Shown: positions 34,653 through 43,242 of the stretch, piece by piece
Layout of the letters: the number at the start of each line of letters is the position of its first letter
Numbering within the stretch: the stretch's first letter is position 1
Source of the DNA: JBLMYQ01 sp050260055
GTDB taxonomy: Bacteria > Bacillota > Clostridia > Acetivibrionales > UBA4821
Direction: 5' to 3'
NCBI GenBank assembly: GCA_050260055.1
Contig: JBLNBO010000038.1
Span: 3,860 to 67,859, forward strand
DNA: 64,000 nt
Position numbers and translations under genes: made by a program
The notes under the pieces: model-generated
The model's database searches: none
The model's input: the letters and a program-made list of their open reading frames with translations, nothing else
Told to the model about the DNA's origin: nothing

Positions 34653-36599
34653 ATGTCAAAAGTAAAGAACATATTTATTGGACCGCCTTTAAAGAACGAG
34701 GCATTAAAAGATGAGAAATTAAGTATCCTTTGGGGCCTGCCGATTCTAGCAAGTGATGCTGTTTCATCAGTTGCATATGCCGCTGAAGAAATTCTGTTGG
34801 TTCTGGTTCCGGCAATAGGTGTTTTGTCTTATTCTAATCTGATGAAAGTTTCTTCAGCGATTGTATTGCTTTTGGTTTTTCTTATCATTTCATATACACA
34901 GACAATTGCAAGTTACCCGAATGGCGGTGGAGCATATATAGTTGCAAAAGATAATCTGGGCGTAGTTTCAGGATTAACGGCCGGTGCAGCACTAAGTGTT
35001 GGTTATATTCTTACTGTTGCTGTTAGTATATCATCAGGCACAGCGGCAATTGTTTCAGCCTTTCCGAATCTTGCTGGCCTGAGAGTTACAATTTGTATCA
35101 TTTTTCTTTTGATACTCTTGATAGGAAATCTTAGAGGCATTAGGGAATCAGCAAAAATATTCAGCATACCAACCTATGCTTTTACTTTTTCAATAATAAT
35201 CATGATTGTTTGGGGCTTTATAAAAGTGTACTTTATGGGTTATGTTCCGCCTCAACCCCAACTTCCTCCAGTTCCTCAAGGCATAGAACCATCCATTTTG
35301 CTTCTTCTTATTGCTTTTTCTTCGGGTTGTTCTGCTCTAACTGGAGTTGAAGCAGTAAGTAACGCTGTGCCAAACTTCAAAGAACCAACGATTAGAAATT
35401 CTCAGCGTACATTAGTGCTTCTTGGGCTAATTGTTTTTATCTGTTTCAGCGGAATATCCTTCCTTGCAAATATATATCACGTCGCTCCGGATAAAACTCA
35501 GACAGTAACAGTTCTATCAATGATAGCGTCAGAAATATTCGGTTCTGGTTTTATGTATTATTTTTTGCAGGCAATGACAGCTTTAATTCTTGTATTGGCA
35601 GCAAATACTGCATATTCGGGATTTCCATTGCTGATATCAGTAATGGCAAGAGATGGATATGCTCCGAGACAGTTAACCCTTAGAGGTGATAGATTAAGTT
35701 ATTCTAATGGGATTGTACTTTTAACAGCATTATCGGCCATACTAATTGTTGCTTTCCGTGGCGATACACATAAACTTATTCCTTTGTATGCTGTTGGAGT
35801 ATTCCTATCTTTTACCTTATCTCAGTCAGGAATGTTTGTAAGATGGTTAAAACATAAAGAAGAAAAGAACAGAAGTACCAAAGCATTTATTAATGGAACC
35901 GGAGCCTTTATTACGGCTGTTGCAGTCTTAATTATCGGATGGGCAAAATTTTCTCAGGGTGCATGGCTTGTTATTATAGTAATACCTGTAATAATATTTA
36001 TCAGTTTCAGAATAAAACAGCATTATACTGCTGTAGCACTTCAATTGAAAAAAACCGATGAAGATCTTGCGGAAATAGATATCGATGATGACAAATATGT
36101 TAATCATGTAATCGTTCCAATCGCAAGCATTAATAAAGCAAGCATAAGAGCTCTTAGATATGCAAAAACAATATCCAATAAAGTTACCGCTTTTCATGTA
36201 TCAATAAATGAAGAGGATTCTGATAAGATTAGAAAGCGCTGGGAGCTGTTAAATACAGATATCAAACTATATATAAGATATTCTCCTTATAGAAAGATTA
36301 TTGAGCCGCTTTTGGAACTGATTGAATCTGAAGAGTACGAATACAAAAAGGGGGATATGATTACTGTTGTCCTTCCAAAGTTCAGCGTTTCATCCTTGTG
36401 GCACAACTTACTTCACAATCACACTAGATTCTTTTTGGAAAACAAATTATTGAAATATAAACATATAGTTGTTGCAACCATGCCGCTTCAATTAAAATAT
36501 GATGAGGTCGCAATTGACCGGTATAGCAATAAAGAGCAATTTAAAAAAATCAGTTGCACAGAGACTGAAGCAAGCAATGCAAATATAGAAAAACTATAG
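34653..36599 (+). CDS. KimA-like APC-family potassium transporter, copy 1
   Basis: A 648-residue APC-superfamily transporter. The N-terminal part has about twelve membrane segments and the last 170 residues are cytoplasmic. It follows Bacillus KimA (YdaO) along its length: LASDAVSSVAYAAEEILLVL, SYPNGGGAYIVAKDNLG, ILTVAVSISSGTAAIVSAFP, NLRGIRESAK, FSSGCSALTGVEAVSNAVP, LIPLYAVGVFLSFTLSQSGM and the C-terminal RKRWELLNTDIKLYI. KimA is a high-affinity potassium-proton symporter inhibited by c-di-AMP. The start follows AGGGAGCG. It has a paralogue directly downstream. Confidence 0.85.
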   Translation: MSKVKNIFIGPPLKNEALKDEKLSILWGLPILASDAVSSVAYAAEEILLVLVPAIGVLSYSNLMKVSSAIVLLLVFLIISYTQTIASYPNGGGAYIVAKDNLGVVSGLTAGAALSVGYILTVAVSISSGTAAIVSAFPNLAGLRVTICIIFLLILLIGNLRGIRESAKIFSIPTYAFTFSIIIMIVWGFIKVYFMGYVPPQPQLPPVPQGIEPSILLLLIAFSSGCSALTGVEAVSNAVPNFKEPTIRNSQRTLVLLGLIVFICFSGISFLANIYHVAPDKTQTVTVLSMIASEIFGSGFMYYFLQAMTALILVLAANTAYSGFPLLISVMARDGYAPRQLTLRGDRLSYSNGIVLLTALSAILIVAFRGDTHKLIPLYAVGVFLSFTLSQSGMFVRWLKHKEEKNRSTKAFINGTGAFITAVAVLIIGWAKFSQGAWLVIIVIPVIIFISFRIKQHYTAVALQLKKTDEDLAEIDIDDDKYVNHVIVPIASINKASIRALRYAKTISNKVTAFHVSINEEDSDKIRKRWELLNTDIKLYIRYSPYRKIIEPLLELIESEEYEYKKGDMITVVLPKFSVSSLWHNLLHNHTRFFLENKLLKYKHIVVATMPLQLKYDEVAIDRYSNKEQFKKISCTETEASNANIEKL

Positions 36600-36622
36600 G
36601 GTTTATCAGATTATATAAGTAT

Positions 36623-36657
36623 AATAATGCCTCGGATTTTTCTTCCGAGGCATTATT
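36623..36657 (+). terminator. Hairpin between the two KimA-like genes (terminator or leader)
   Basis: Perfect 14-bp stem AATAATGCCTCGGA/TCCGAGGCATTATT followed by ATTTTATTT. It can end transcription of copy 1 and is also in the leader of copy 2, 42 nt before its start. Confidence 0.75.
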
Positions 36658-36698
36658 ATTTTATTTCTGTAAATAATACCCTTGGGAGAGATTAAAAA

Positions 36699-38579
36699 AT
36701 GTCAAAAGTCAAAAATATATTTATAGGACCGCCTTTAAAAAACGAATTATTACAAGGTGAAAAATTTAGTGTTTTCTGGGGACTGCCAATTCTAGCAAGC
36801 GATGCAATATCCTCTGTCGCTTACGCTTCAGAAGAAATATTATTAGTACTTGTTCCTGCAATTGGGATTTTAGCTTATAAACAGCTTTCTTTTGTTGCAC
36901 TAAGTATTGTATTGTTGTTATTTCTATTAGTTTTATCTTATAGACAAACTATACAAAGTTATCCAAGCGGAGGCGGTGCATATGTTGTAGCAAAAGACAA
37001 TCTTGGAGTAATCTGGGGAATTTCAGCCGGAGCCGCCCTTTCCGTGGATTACATCCTTACAGTCGCCGTTAGTATATCATCTGGAATAGCCGCAATAATT
37101 TCAGCTTTTCCAATGTTGCTAAACTTTCGTATAGAACTATGTTTATTCTTCTTGGTAATATTAACGGTTGGCAATCTAAGAGGAATTCGAGAATCAGCCA
37201 AGATTTTCAGCTTTCCAACTTATGCATTTGTAATTGGTTTGATAATTATGATTGTATATGGCTTTATAAAAGTTTGGTTTTTTGGCTTTCACCCGCCGCA
37301 GCCATCTGTTAGCCAGCTTAAAGTTGTTGAGCCAGTTACATTATTTCTCCTGTTAAGAGCTTTTTCTTCAGGTTGTACAGCATTAACAGGAATTGAAGCA
37401 GTCAGCAATGCAGTACCGAATTTCAAAGAGCCGAGCGTTAAACGCGCACAAAAAACTTTAATACTAATGGGCTTGCTTGTATTGGTTTGTTTCCTGGGAA
37501 CTGCTCTTCTAGCAAATACTTACCATGTTATCCCAGATTTATCTGGCAATAAAACAGTTCTTTCAAATATTGCCGGTGAAATATTCGGAAGCTCATTTAT
37601 GTATTATTATATTCAGGTAACAACCATGATTATTCTTGTAATGGCTGCAAATACTGCTTTCTCTGGATTTCCAATGCTTATATCGGTTATGGCTTCAGAT
37701 GGTTATGCACCACGACAGTTAAATCAAAGAGGAGATAGATTGAGCTTCTCAAACGGCATATTAATGCTCTCTAGTTTTGCAGCATTATTGATACTGATAT
37801 TTAGGGGAGATACCCATCTTTTGATTCCACTTTATGCAGTTGGTGTTTTTATGTCTTTCACTCTTTCCCAATCCGGAATGCTTGCTAAATGGCTGAAAAA
37901 CAAGGAAGAAAAAAACCGTTTTTCAAAAATTTTGATTAACGGCAGCGGCGCAGTAGCAACGGGTGCAGCAACTATAATAATTGGATTTACAAAATTCGTT
38001 TATGGCGCATGGATTGTTGTTTTAGTAATTCCTGCAATAATAATATTTTGCTTTAAAATAAAACAGCACTATACTGCTGTGGCAGTTCAATTGAAAAAAA
38101 GCAATCAGGAACTCGTTGAATTAAATATTGATGAAGATAAGTATATAAACCATGTAATCGTTCCAATTGCAAGCATCAATAAAGCAAGTATAAGAGCTCT
38201 TAGATATGCAAAAACAATATCCAATAACGTTACTGCTTTTCATGTATCAATAAATGAAGAGGACTCAGAAAAGATTAGGAAACGCTGGGAGCTGTTAAAT
38301 ACAGATATCAAACTATATATAAGATATTCTCCTTATAGGAAGATTATTGAACCGCTTTTAGAACTGATTGAATCTGAAGAACATGAATACAAAAAGGGGG
38401 ATATGATTACTGTTATCCTTCCAAAGTTCAGCGTTTCATCCTTGTGGCACAACTTACTTCACAATCATACCAGGTTCTTTATAGAAAACAAATTATTGAA
38501 ATATAAACACATAGTTGTTGCAACCATGCCTCTTCAATTAAAATATGATGAGGCCGCAATTCACCGGTACAAAAGATAA
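36699..38579 (+). CDS. KimA-like APC-family potassium transporter, copy 2
   Basis: A 626-residue paralogue of the preceding gene with the same landmarks (LASDAISSVAYASEEILLVL, SYPSGGGAYVVAKDNLG, FSSGCTALTGIEAVSNAVP, LIPLYAVGVFMSFTLSQSGM). The membrane part has diverged, whereas the cytoplasmic C-terminal domain and its DNA (about 38145-38565) are almost identical to copy 1 (about 36105-36520), which points to recent gene conversion. It lacks the 21-residue tail of copy 1. The ribosome binding site is GGGAGAG. It converges on the HopA1-like gene with 8 nt between stops. Confidence 0.85.
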   Translation: MSKVKNIFIGPPLKNELLQGEKFSVFWGLPILASDAISSVAYASEEILLVLVPAIGILAYKQLSFVALSIVLLLFLLVLSYRQTIQSYPSGGGAYVVAKDNLGVIWGISAGAALSVDYILTVAVSISSGIAAIISAFPMLLNFRIELCLFFLVILTVGNLRGIRESAKIFSFPTYAFVIGLIIMIVYGFIKVWFFGFHPPQPSVSQLKVVEPVTLFLLLRAFSSGCTALTGIEAVSNAVPNFKEPSVKRAQKTLILMGLLVLVCFLGTALLANTYHVIPDLSGNKTVLSNIAGEIFGSSFMYYYIQVTTMIILVMAANTAFSGFPMLISVMASDGYAPRQLNQRGDRLSFSNGILMLSSFAALLILIFRGDTHLLIPLYAVGVFMSFTLSQSGMLAKWLKNKEEKNRFSKILINGSGAVATGAATIIIGFTKFVYGAWIVVLVIPAIIIFCFKIKQHYTAVAVQLKKSNQELVELNIDEDKYINHVIVPIASINKASIRALRYAKTISNNVTAFHVSINEEDSEKIRKRWELLNTDIKLYIRYSPYRKIIEPLLELIESEEHEYKKGDMITVILPKFSVSSLWHNLLHNHTRFFIENKLLKYKHIVVATMPLQLKYDEAAIHRYKR

Positions 38580-38587
38580 TTGTAAAT

Positions 38588-40846
38588 TTATTTTGCAATT
38601 TGATAAGTTCTGTTTTGTTCCTCATGCCTTTGACGCAAAGCATTTACTGCTGTTTCGTCATATGCTTTTTGAAGTTTTCCGTTACTATCTCTTCTGAAAA
38701 CTCCTGCATGTCTTTCTCTTCCTTCATACATCCTTTTTATTCTTTCCTTATCTGCAAGCTCTTTCGCAACAAAGGTTTGATATTCTTTGTCTTGCGGCGT
38801 GTTTCCTTTAAGAGCCTGCATGTCAAAAACCCCATACATATCCCTGTAAGTAGTCTGAAACCCATCCCTATTAACAATGATATCGTACTTAGTAGGTATA
38901 CAGCCAGGACTGCACTTTACACTTACTGGTTTCTTAGGGACAAGAGTTACTACATCGTTTCCCGATTGGATAATCATATTATTTTCAGGATTTTGTTTCT
39001 CTCTTTCAGCCTCTTTTATTGATTTAATAAAGCCCGGACTTTGAGCCTTTTCTGGCTTGCCATCCTTCATATAGAAAAATCCGGCATGCTTTGCACGCTT
39101 TTCCGCAATAGTATTCTGCATTCTATCCGAGTCAGCTAGGTTATCTGCTATAAATTCACCAAATCTCTCATTACCTAATGAAGATTTTTCTAAATCCAGA
39201 TAAAAATTCTGATATACTATTGGTTTCGAATTTGGATTTTGGACAATAATATCACAGAGGTCCAATGCCATTGGCTTGCCTGGCTGTAGCAATCCCCTCG
39301 GCTCTCCTTGATAAATTATATTGTCTTTCCCTTTATATACAATTTTAACTGTTCTTCCGTCGCTTGTCCTAAGTTCAATTGTTTCAAGTGCTTTTGATTG
39401 CTCAGGTATATTCTCAGGTGTATTCTGTATAGGTTCCCGGCTATTGGATTTTGGATTCTGTTCAGGTCCCCGGCTGTTGGATTTCGGTGAGATTACTTGG
39501 CGCACCTTATCAAATAATCCTCCTCTTCCTTTAGAGATTCCTCTGACTACAGCCTCACTGCTTAAATCTATTCCTCTATTGTTTGCTTCCAAGTCACGTG
39601 AAAATCTATACTGCATGCCCATTACAGCATTCGAGTTGCTTCTTACTACTTCGGCTTTCTGTTCAGGTGTAAGCCCTTTGACGCTTTGTGCAATATACGT
39701 CATAAAGCTGCCATAATACTTTATTGTCTCTGCGTTTTGAAATCCAGGATCTACGCTAGCATTATCGCCATTATAATAAAGTGCTTCAACATTGCTTAAG
39801 GCATTTGATACACAATATTCCGGAACTGTATCCATCTTTGAAATATCATTTCCACAGCTCAAACCAACTTTAGCAACATACATCATTGCATCAAGCTTAA
39901 TTCCCAGATCAGACTGCTTGCTTACAGGCACATTGTTTTGTGTATCCAAATACTGATAATCATTAATTTCTTTATATCTTAAAAGCATTTCCTTCTCAAA
40001 CGGAATCCTTTGCTGCTGTGAAGCCATACCATATTCCGGATGCAAAGGGCTTATTCCATTACGAATATCAATCAAGGCTCGCAAAGCGATAAAGTTGTCA
40101 TAATTCTGCCAGTTTTCACCTGGCAGCGAAGGATTAATTTTTCCATTTACGTGATTTATCAAACCATCTAGTGAGATAGACCCTTGGCTCCTTACAAGAT
40201 AATCTGCTATCTGATTAGCAATATTGCCATTGTATGATTCTTTATATCTATCACGGACAATCCCTATCCCATTTATATTAGGAATTTGGGGAGGACTGCT
40301 AATCATACCTTGTCTGATCTGATTATTTTGCTGACAAAAATCACATATCTTTTGTGCATCCTCAAGGCTGTCAACCCTGAATATAAGATTATCCGGCCTA
40401 TCATAATGCGTCATCTTGAAGTTTGTATTAATCCGATTTTTAATGACAAAATCCCATATTTGTTTTGCACTATTGCCAACACTAGAAGGAGCTGTAGGAA
40501 TATAAATCTTTATTTTTTGATCTACAGGAGCTTCCGGCTTATCATCAAATTTCAAGTGTATATGTTTATATGATTCTCCTTGGTCAATATAGTAATATCT
40601 CGCATCATTTTTTCCGTATTGTCTCATTCTCTGTTGAACAAAATTCCACACTTCATTCTTAACTTCAGGGTTCTCCATCTGTTGATTAGGCTCTTTGAAT
40701 TGTGTACAAAGTTCCCTATAAACATATCTAGACAAATTCTCTGTATAGTCATAAGTATTAACACCTGGCGCCGCAGATGTTCTGCCGATATCATATTTTT
40801 GATAGATATGTCTCATAAAGGATTCAAGGATTTGGGCATTCGTCAT
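38588..40846 (-). CDS. Multidomain HopA1-like protein with two C-terminal repeats
   Basis: A 752-residue protein without signal peptide or membrane segment. Residues about 80-220 resemble the HopA1 effector/lyase family: KIKIYIPTAP (111-120), IWDFVIKNRINTNFKMTHYD (130-149), NLIFRV and a closing GIGIVRDRYKESYNGNIANQ (193-212). HopA1-type proteins occur as plant-pathogen effectors and as dehydration (lyase) partners in class V lanthipeptide synthesis. Residues 220-440 are an alpha-helical region I do not recognise. 452-475 is a tandem PKSNSR linker. 530-591 and 653-717 are two copies of one module (DIIV, then HAGFF or HAGVF at its end). The family call is tentative and the rest is unknown. Confidence 0.55.
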   Translation of the reverse strand: MTNAQILESFMRHIYQKYDIGRTSAAPGVNTYDYTENLSRYVYRELCTQFKEPNQQMENPEVKNEVWNFVQQRMRQYGKNDARYYYIDQGESYKHIHLKFDDKPEAPVDQKIKIYIPTAPSSVGNSAKQIWDFVIKNRINTNFKMTHYDRPDNLIFRVDSLEDAQKICDFCQQNNQIRQGMISSPPQIPNINGIGIVRDRYKESYNGNIANQIADYLVRSQGSISLDGLINHVNGKINPSLPGENWQNYDNFIALRALIDIRNGISPLHPEYGMASQQQRIPFEKEMLLRYKEINDYQYLDTQNNVPVSKQSDLGIKLDAMMYVAKVGLSCGNDISKMDTVPEYCVSNALSNVEALYYNGDNASVDPGFQNAETIKYYGSFMTYIAQSVKGLTPEQKAEVVRSNSNAVMGMQYRFSRDLEANNRGIDLSSEAVVRGISKGRGGLFDKVRQVISPKSNSRGPEQNPKSNSREPIQNTPENIPEQSKALETIELRTSDGRTVKIVYKGKDNIIYQGEPRGLLQPGKPMALDLCDIIVQNPNSKPIVYQNFYLDLEKSSLGNERFGEFIADNLADSDRMQNTIAEKRAKHAGFFYMKDGKPEKAQSPGFIKSIKEAEREKQNPENNMIIQSGNDVVTLVPKKPVSVKCSPGCIPTKYDIIVNRDGFQTTYRDMYGVFDMQALKGNTPQDKEYQTFVAKELADKERIKRMYEGRERHAGVFRRDSNGKLQKAYDETAVNALRQRHEEQNRTYQIAK

Positions 40847-41032
40847 TTAATTCCCATCCTTCCCATAATTGATGAGTTTACTTACTTCATCTTTATTTAA
40901 AACACGAATCTGCTCCTCAGGAGTTGGGAACTCAATCTCTTCTTCAATCTCTATATTAGTTAAATCAATATCCTCAAAATGAAAATCCTCTTCTTTATGT
41001 TCTTTTTTTATTTTCATATTTTTTTTATCCAT
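40847..41032 (-). CDS. Small acidic protein preceding the HopA1-like gene
   Basis: A 61-residue protein with a basic start (MDKKNMKIKKEHKE) and a strongly acidic middle (Asp/Glu-rich, EEEIEFPTPEEQ), ending KLINYGKDGN. The ribosome binding site GAGGAGG is good. Its stop abuts the start of the HopA1-like gene, so the two are almost certainly co-translated. It could be a chaperone, an antidote or a peptide substrate. It has only one Ser, few Thr and no Cys, so it is not an obvious lanthipeptide precursor. Confidence 0.55.
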   Translation of the reverse strand: MDKKNMKIKKEHKEEDFHFEDIDLTNIEIEEEIEFPTPEEQIRVLNKDEVSKLINYGKDGN

Positions 41033-41367
41033 AAAATCCTCCTCAAGAATATCTTCTAAATAAATCCTTAGTCAGAATCATATGTTTATCAGTAAAATAA
41101 TCAGTAAAATTCAAATATACTTATAATCATATTTTACAACATTTTGGCAATTAATGCAATTTATATGCTCTGCTAAATTAGAAGATAAATAATGACAAAT
41201 AAGATTTTTTGTTGAAATTTCTTTTAAATTAATATAAAATCTTACCAAATATTTATATCTATATAAAATCTGCTCAAGGAAAACTTTTCTGGACAGACGT
41301 GTAAAACGTCAATTTCTCTTGTTGTTGGCCTTTTATAGGCTGATTGATAATTTAAAAGGAGATGATC
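41033..41367. other. AT-rich divergent intergenic region
   Basis: About 330 nt between two divergent genes. It is very AT-rich up to 41270. The stretch 41280-41345 (CAGACGTGTAAAACGTC and GGCCTTTTATAGGC) can form two short hairpins before the ribosome binding site of the plus-strand gene. No riboswitch class recognised. Confidence 0.4.
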
Positions 41368-41619
41368 ATGTTGACCCGAGATGCAGCACTCTGTATGGAA
41401 AGTGCACAAAAGGGAAAAGCCTTCGGCTTGAATGAAAACTGTATTGTTCCCGATGTAGTAGCAAAAAAGCTGCGCAGAACTGGCCTGATCGAGCTTAACG
41501 TTTATGGTGGTTCAAGATGTGAAGAACCGTGTTCGATTGGCGAGAAATGCTGGAAGTTTCCCAAAAATGTACATCCAGACGTTTTAGATGCAATAACGTT
41601 TAATGGGCGAGACAAATAA
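41368..41619 (+). CDS. Small Cys-motif hypothetical protein
   Basis: About 83 residues, soluble. I start at the ATG at 41368, 6 nt after AAAGGAG; the ATG at 41362 touches that site. The N-terminal helix (RDAALCMESAQKGKAFGL) is followed by VPDVVAKKLRRTGLIELN and a Cys motif CEEPCSIGEKC (C-x3-C-x5-C), suggestive of a zinc or iron-sulfur site. No family recognised. It is flanked by a terminator and a structured-looking leader. Confidence 0.6.
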   Translation: MLTRDAALCMESAQKGKAFGLNENCIVPDVVAKKLRRTGLIELNVYGGSRCEEPCSIGEKCWKFPKNVHPDVLDAITFNGRDK

Positions 41620-41623
41620 TAAT

Positions 41624-41653
41624 AAAAAGCAGCCATGAATATGGCTGCTTTTT
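41624..41653. terminator. Bidirectional terminator
   Basis: 13-bp stem AAAAAGCAGCCAT/ATGGCTGCTTTTT with a GAAT loop, between the Cys-motif gene and the converging histidine kinase gene. Confidence 0.9.
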
Positions 41654-41665
41654 TGTTTCATAATA

Positions 41666-43159
41666 TTAATTTATTTCTAAAATATCCGAAAATTCCATCA
41701 TGGCTTTATCAGCTATTTTTTCACGAAAATCTTTATTATTAAATACATATTCTGAATAGCTTGAACTGGTGGAACTTTCGACCGGTAATTCTATAATAAA
41801 TTCAGTATTTTGCCTATATTCACTTTTTACGGTTATTTTCCCTCCATGCATTTCAACAAGCATTTTTACTATTGAAAGTCCCAAGCCGCTGCCTTCATTC
41901 TTTCTTGTAAGGAGCTTATCTACCTGACTGAACCTTTCAAAGACTGTGTCTATTTTATTTTTGGGTATTCCTATTCCAGTATCTTTTACCGAGATAATGA
42001 CATTATCCCCTTTGTCACGGAATTTAATTGTAACATTTCCTTCTGTTTCTGAGAATTTAATTGCATTTGATAATAAATTCAATACTATTCTTTCAATTTT
42101 ATCTACATCACAAAAAATATATTTTTCACTTACATCTGTGTCAAAATAAAAATCCAAACCCTTATCAACTGCATATTCGGATAAAGAAAATACTATTTCT
42201 TCAAGCAAACTGACAATGTTACATCTGCTGATATTCATATCTGTATATCCGGAATCAAATTTCGAAATATCAATTAAATTGTTAATGAATTTCAGGAGCC
42301 TAAAACTATTCTTCTTTAAAATATCAAACTGTTTGTTTACTTTTGGCGATTTTTCAATAAATAGTCCTTTTTCCCTATATAAATCTAATAAACCAAGAGA
42401 ATTAAAGATTACGCTAATCGGTGTTCTAAGTTCATGAGAAATATTCGCAAAGAATTCGGTCCTTAATTTCTCTAAGTGCTCGGCTTCCTTGATTTTTAAT
42501 GCTTGCTGTTCGATTAATAACTTTAGGTTCAAATTTTCGATTACTTTTGAATACATCATGCTATTAGCAACTGCAAGCCCAATATTCTGCCCAATGAGTT
42601 CGAAAAACTTTATTCTTTCTAAAGTAAACATTCCAGCTCTTTTATCGTTAAGCTGAATCAATCCAATGGTTTCTCCCTTTGACTTAATAGGAATAATGGC
42701 AACAGATACGTATCCTTCCGCAACACATCTTCCCCGCACTGCGCCTTGCCCCTCTATTTTAATATCAACAGCTCTTAGATCAGAAACATTACTTGTCCAA
42801 AAACTTCCTCCTTCAGTAAAAAACTCATATTTAGGGTCAAATCTCTCTCTGATTATATTTCCACACATACATTCCAATAAATATCCCTTGCCATTACTGC
42901 ATTCTTTCTTTATTCCATTTTTATCTTTTAAGCAAAGGCTATTCTCTAACTTTATAAAGCTCTCAGGAAAACCATTATAAACATAATAAGGATAATCTCC
43001 ATTATCCTCAAGCCTAATTCCAACTGCTTCGCATCCTGAAATTGACTGCATCATCGAAAGAACACATTTTAGTGTTTCTTTAATATCTGTAAAATTGTTC
43101 AATTCTGATATGATTTGCTTAGCAGTACGACCGATACTTAAAATATCATTTTCCACCAA
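41666..43159 (-). CDS. GAF-domain sensor histidine kinase (orphan, soluble)
   Basis: A 497-residue protein with no membrane segment. Residues about 15-205 are a GAF sensor domain rich in Cys (SLCLKDKNGIKKEC, LLECMCGN), so a redox or metal cofactor is possible. A coiled linker leads to the dimerisation helix FFANISHELRTPI with the phospho-His, and the ATPase domain has NLLSNAIKFSE, VKDTGIGIPKN and GSGLGLSIVKMLVEMHGG. There is no adjacent response regulator. The start is a TTG (43159) or GTG (43156) after AGGAG. Confidence 0.88.
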   Translation of the reverse strand: MVENDILSIGRTAKQIISELNNFTDIKETLKCVLSMMQSISGCEAVGIRLEDNGDYPYYVYNGFPESFIKLENSLCLKDKNGIKKECSNGKGYLLECMCGNIIRERFDPKYEFFTEGGSFWTSNVSDLRAVDIKIEGQGAVRGRCVAEGYVSVAIIPIKSKGETIGLIQLNDKRAGMFTLERIKFFELIGQNIGLAVANSMMYSKVIENLNLKLLIEQQALKIKEAEHLEKLRTEFFANISHELRTPISVIFNSLGLLDLYREKGLFIEKSPKVNKQFDILKKNSFRLLKFINNLIDISKFDSGYTDMNISRCNIVSLLEEIVFSLSEYAVDKGLDFYFDTDVSEKYIFCDVDKIERIVLNLLSNAIKFSETEGNVTIKFRDKGDNVIISVKDTGIGIPKNKIDTVFERFSQVDKLLTRKNEGSGLGLSIVKMLVEMHGGKITVKSEYRQNTEFIIELPVESSTSSSYSEYVFNNKDFREKIADKAMMEFSDILEIN

Positions 43160-43242
43160 AACATCTCCTATTCATTGCGTATATATAATTAATATGACAT
43201 TTTTTGTCATTTGTCAAGTGGCTGTTCATTCTGCGATGGTTT

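Noticed and set aside
39418..39490. CRISPR-like or other tandem DNA repeat
   Set aside because: It is a two-unit coding repeat (PKSNSR) in the linker of the HopA1-like protein.
38588..41032. Complete class V lanthipeptide cluster
   Set aside because: No kinase-like, cyclase, protease or transporter gene and no Ser/Thr/Cys-rich precursor adjoins the HopA1-like gene.
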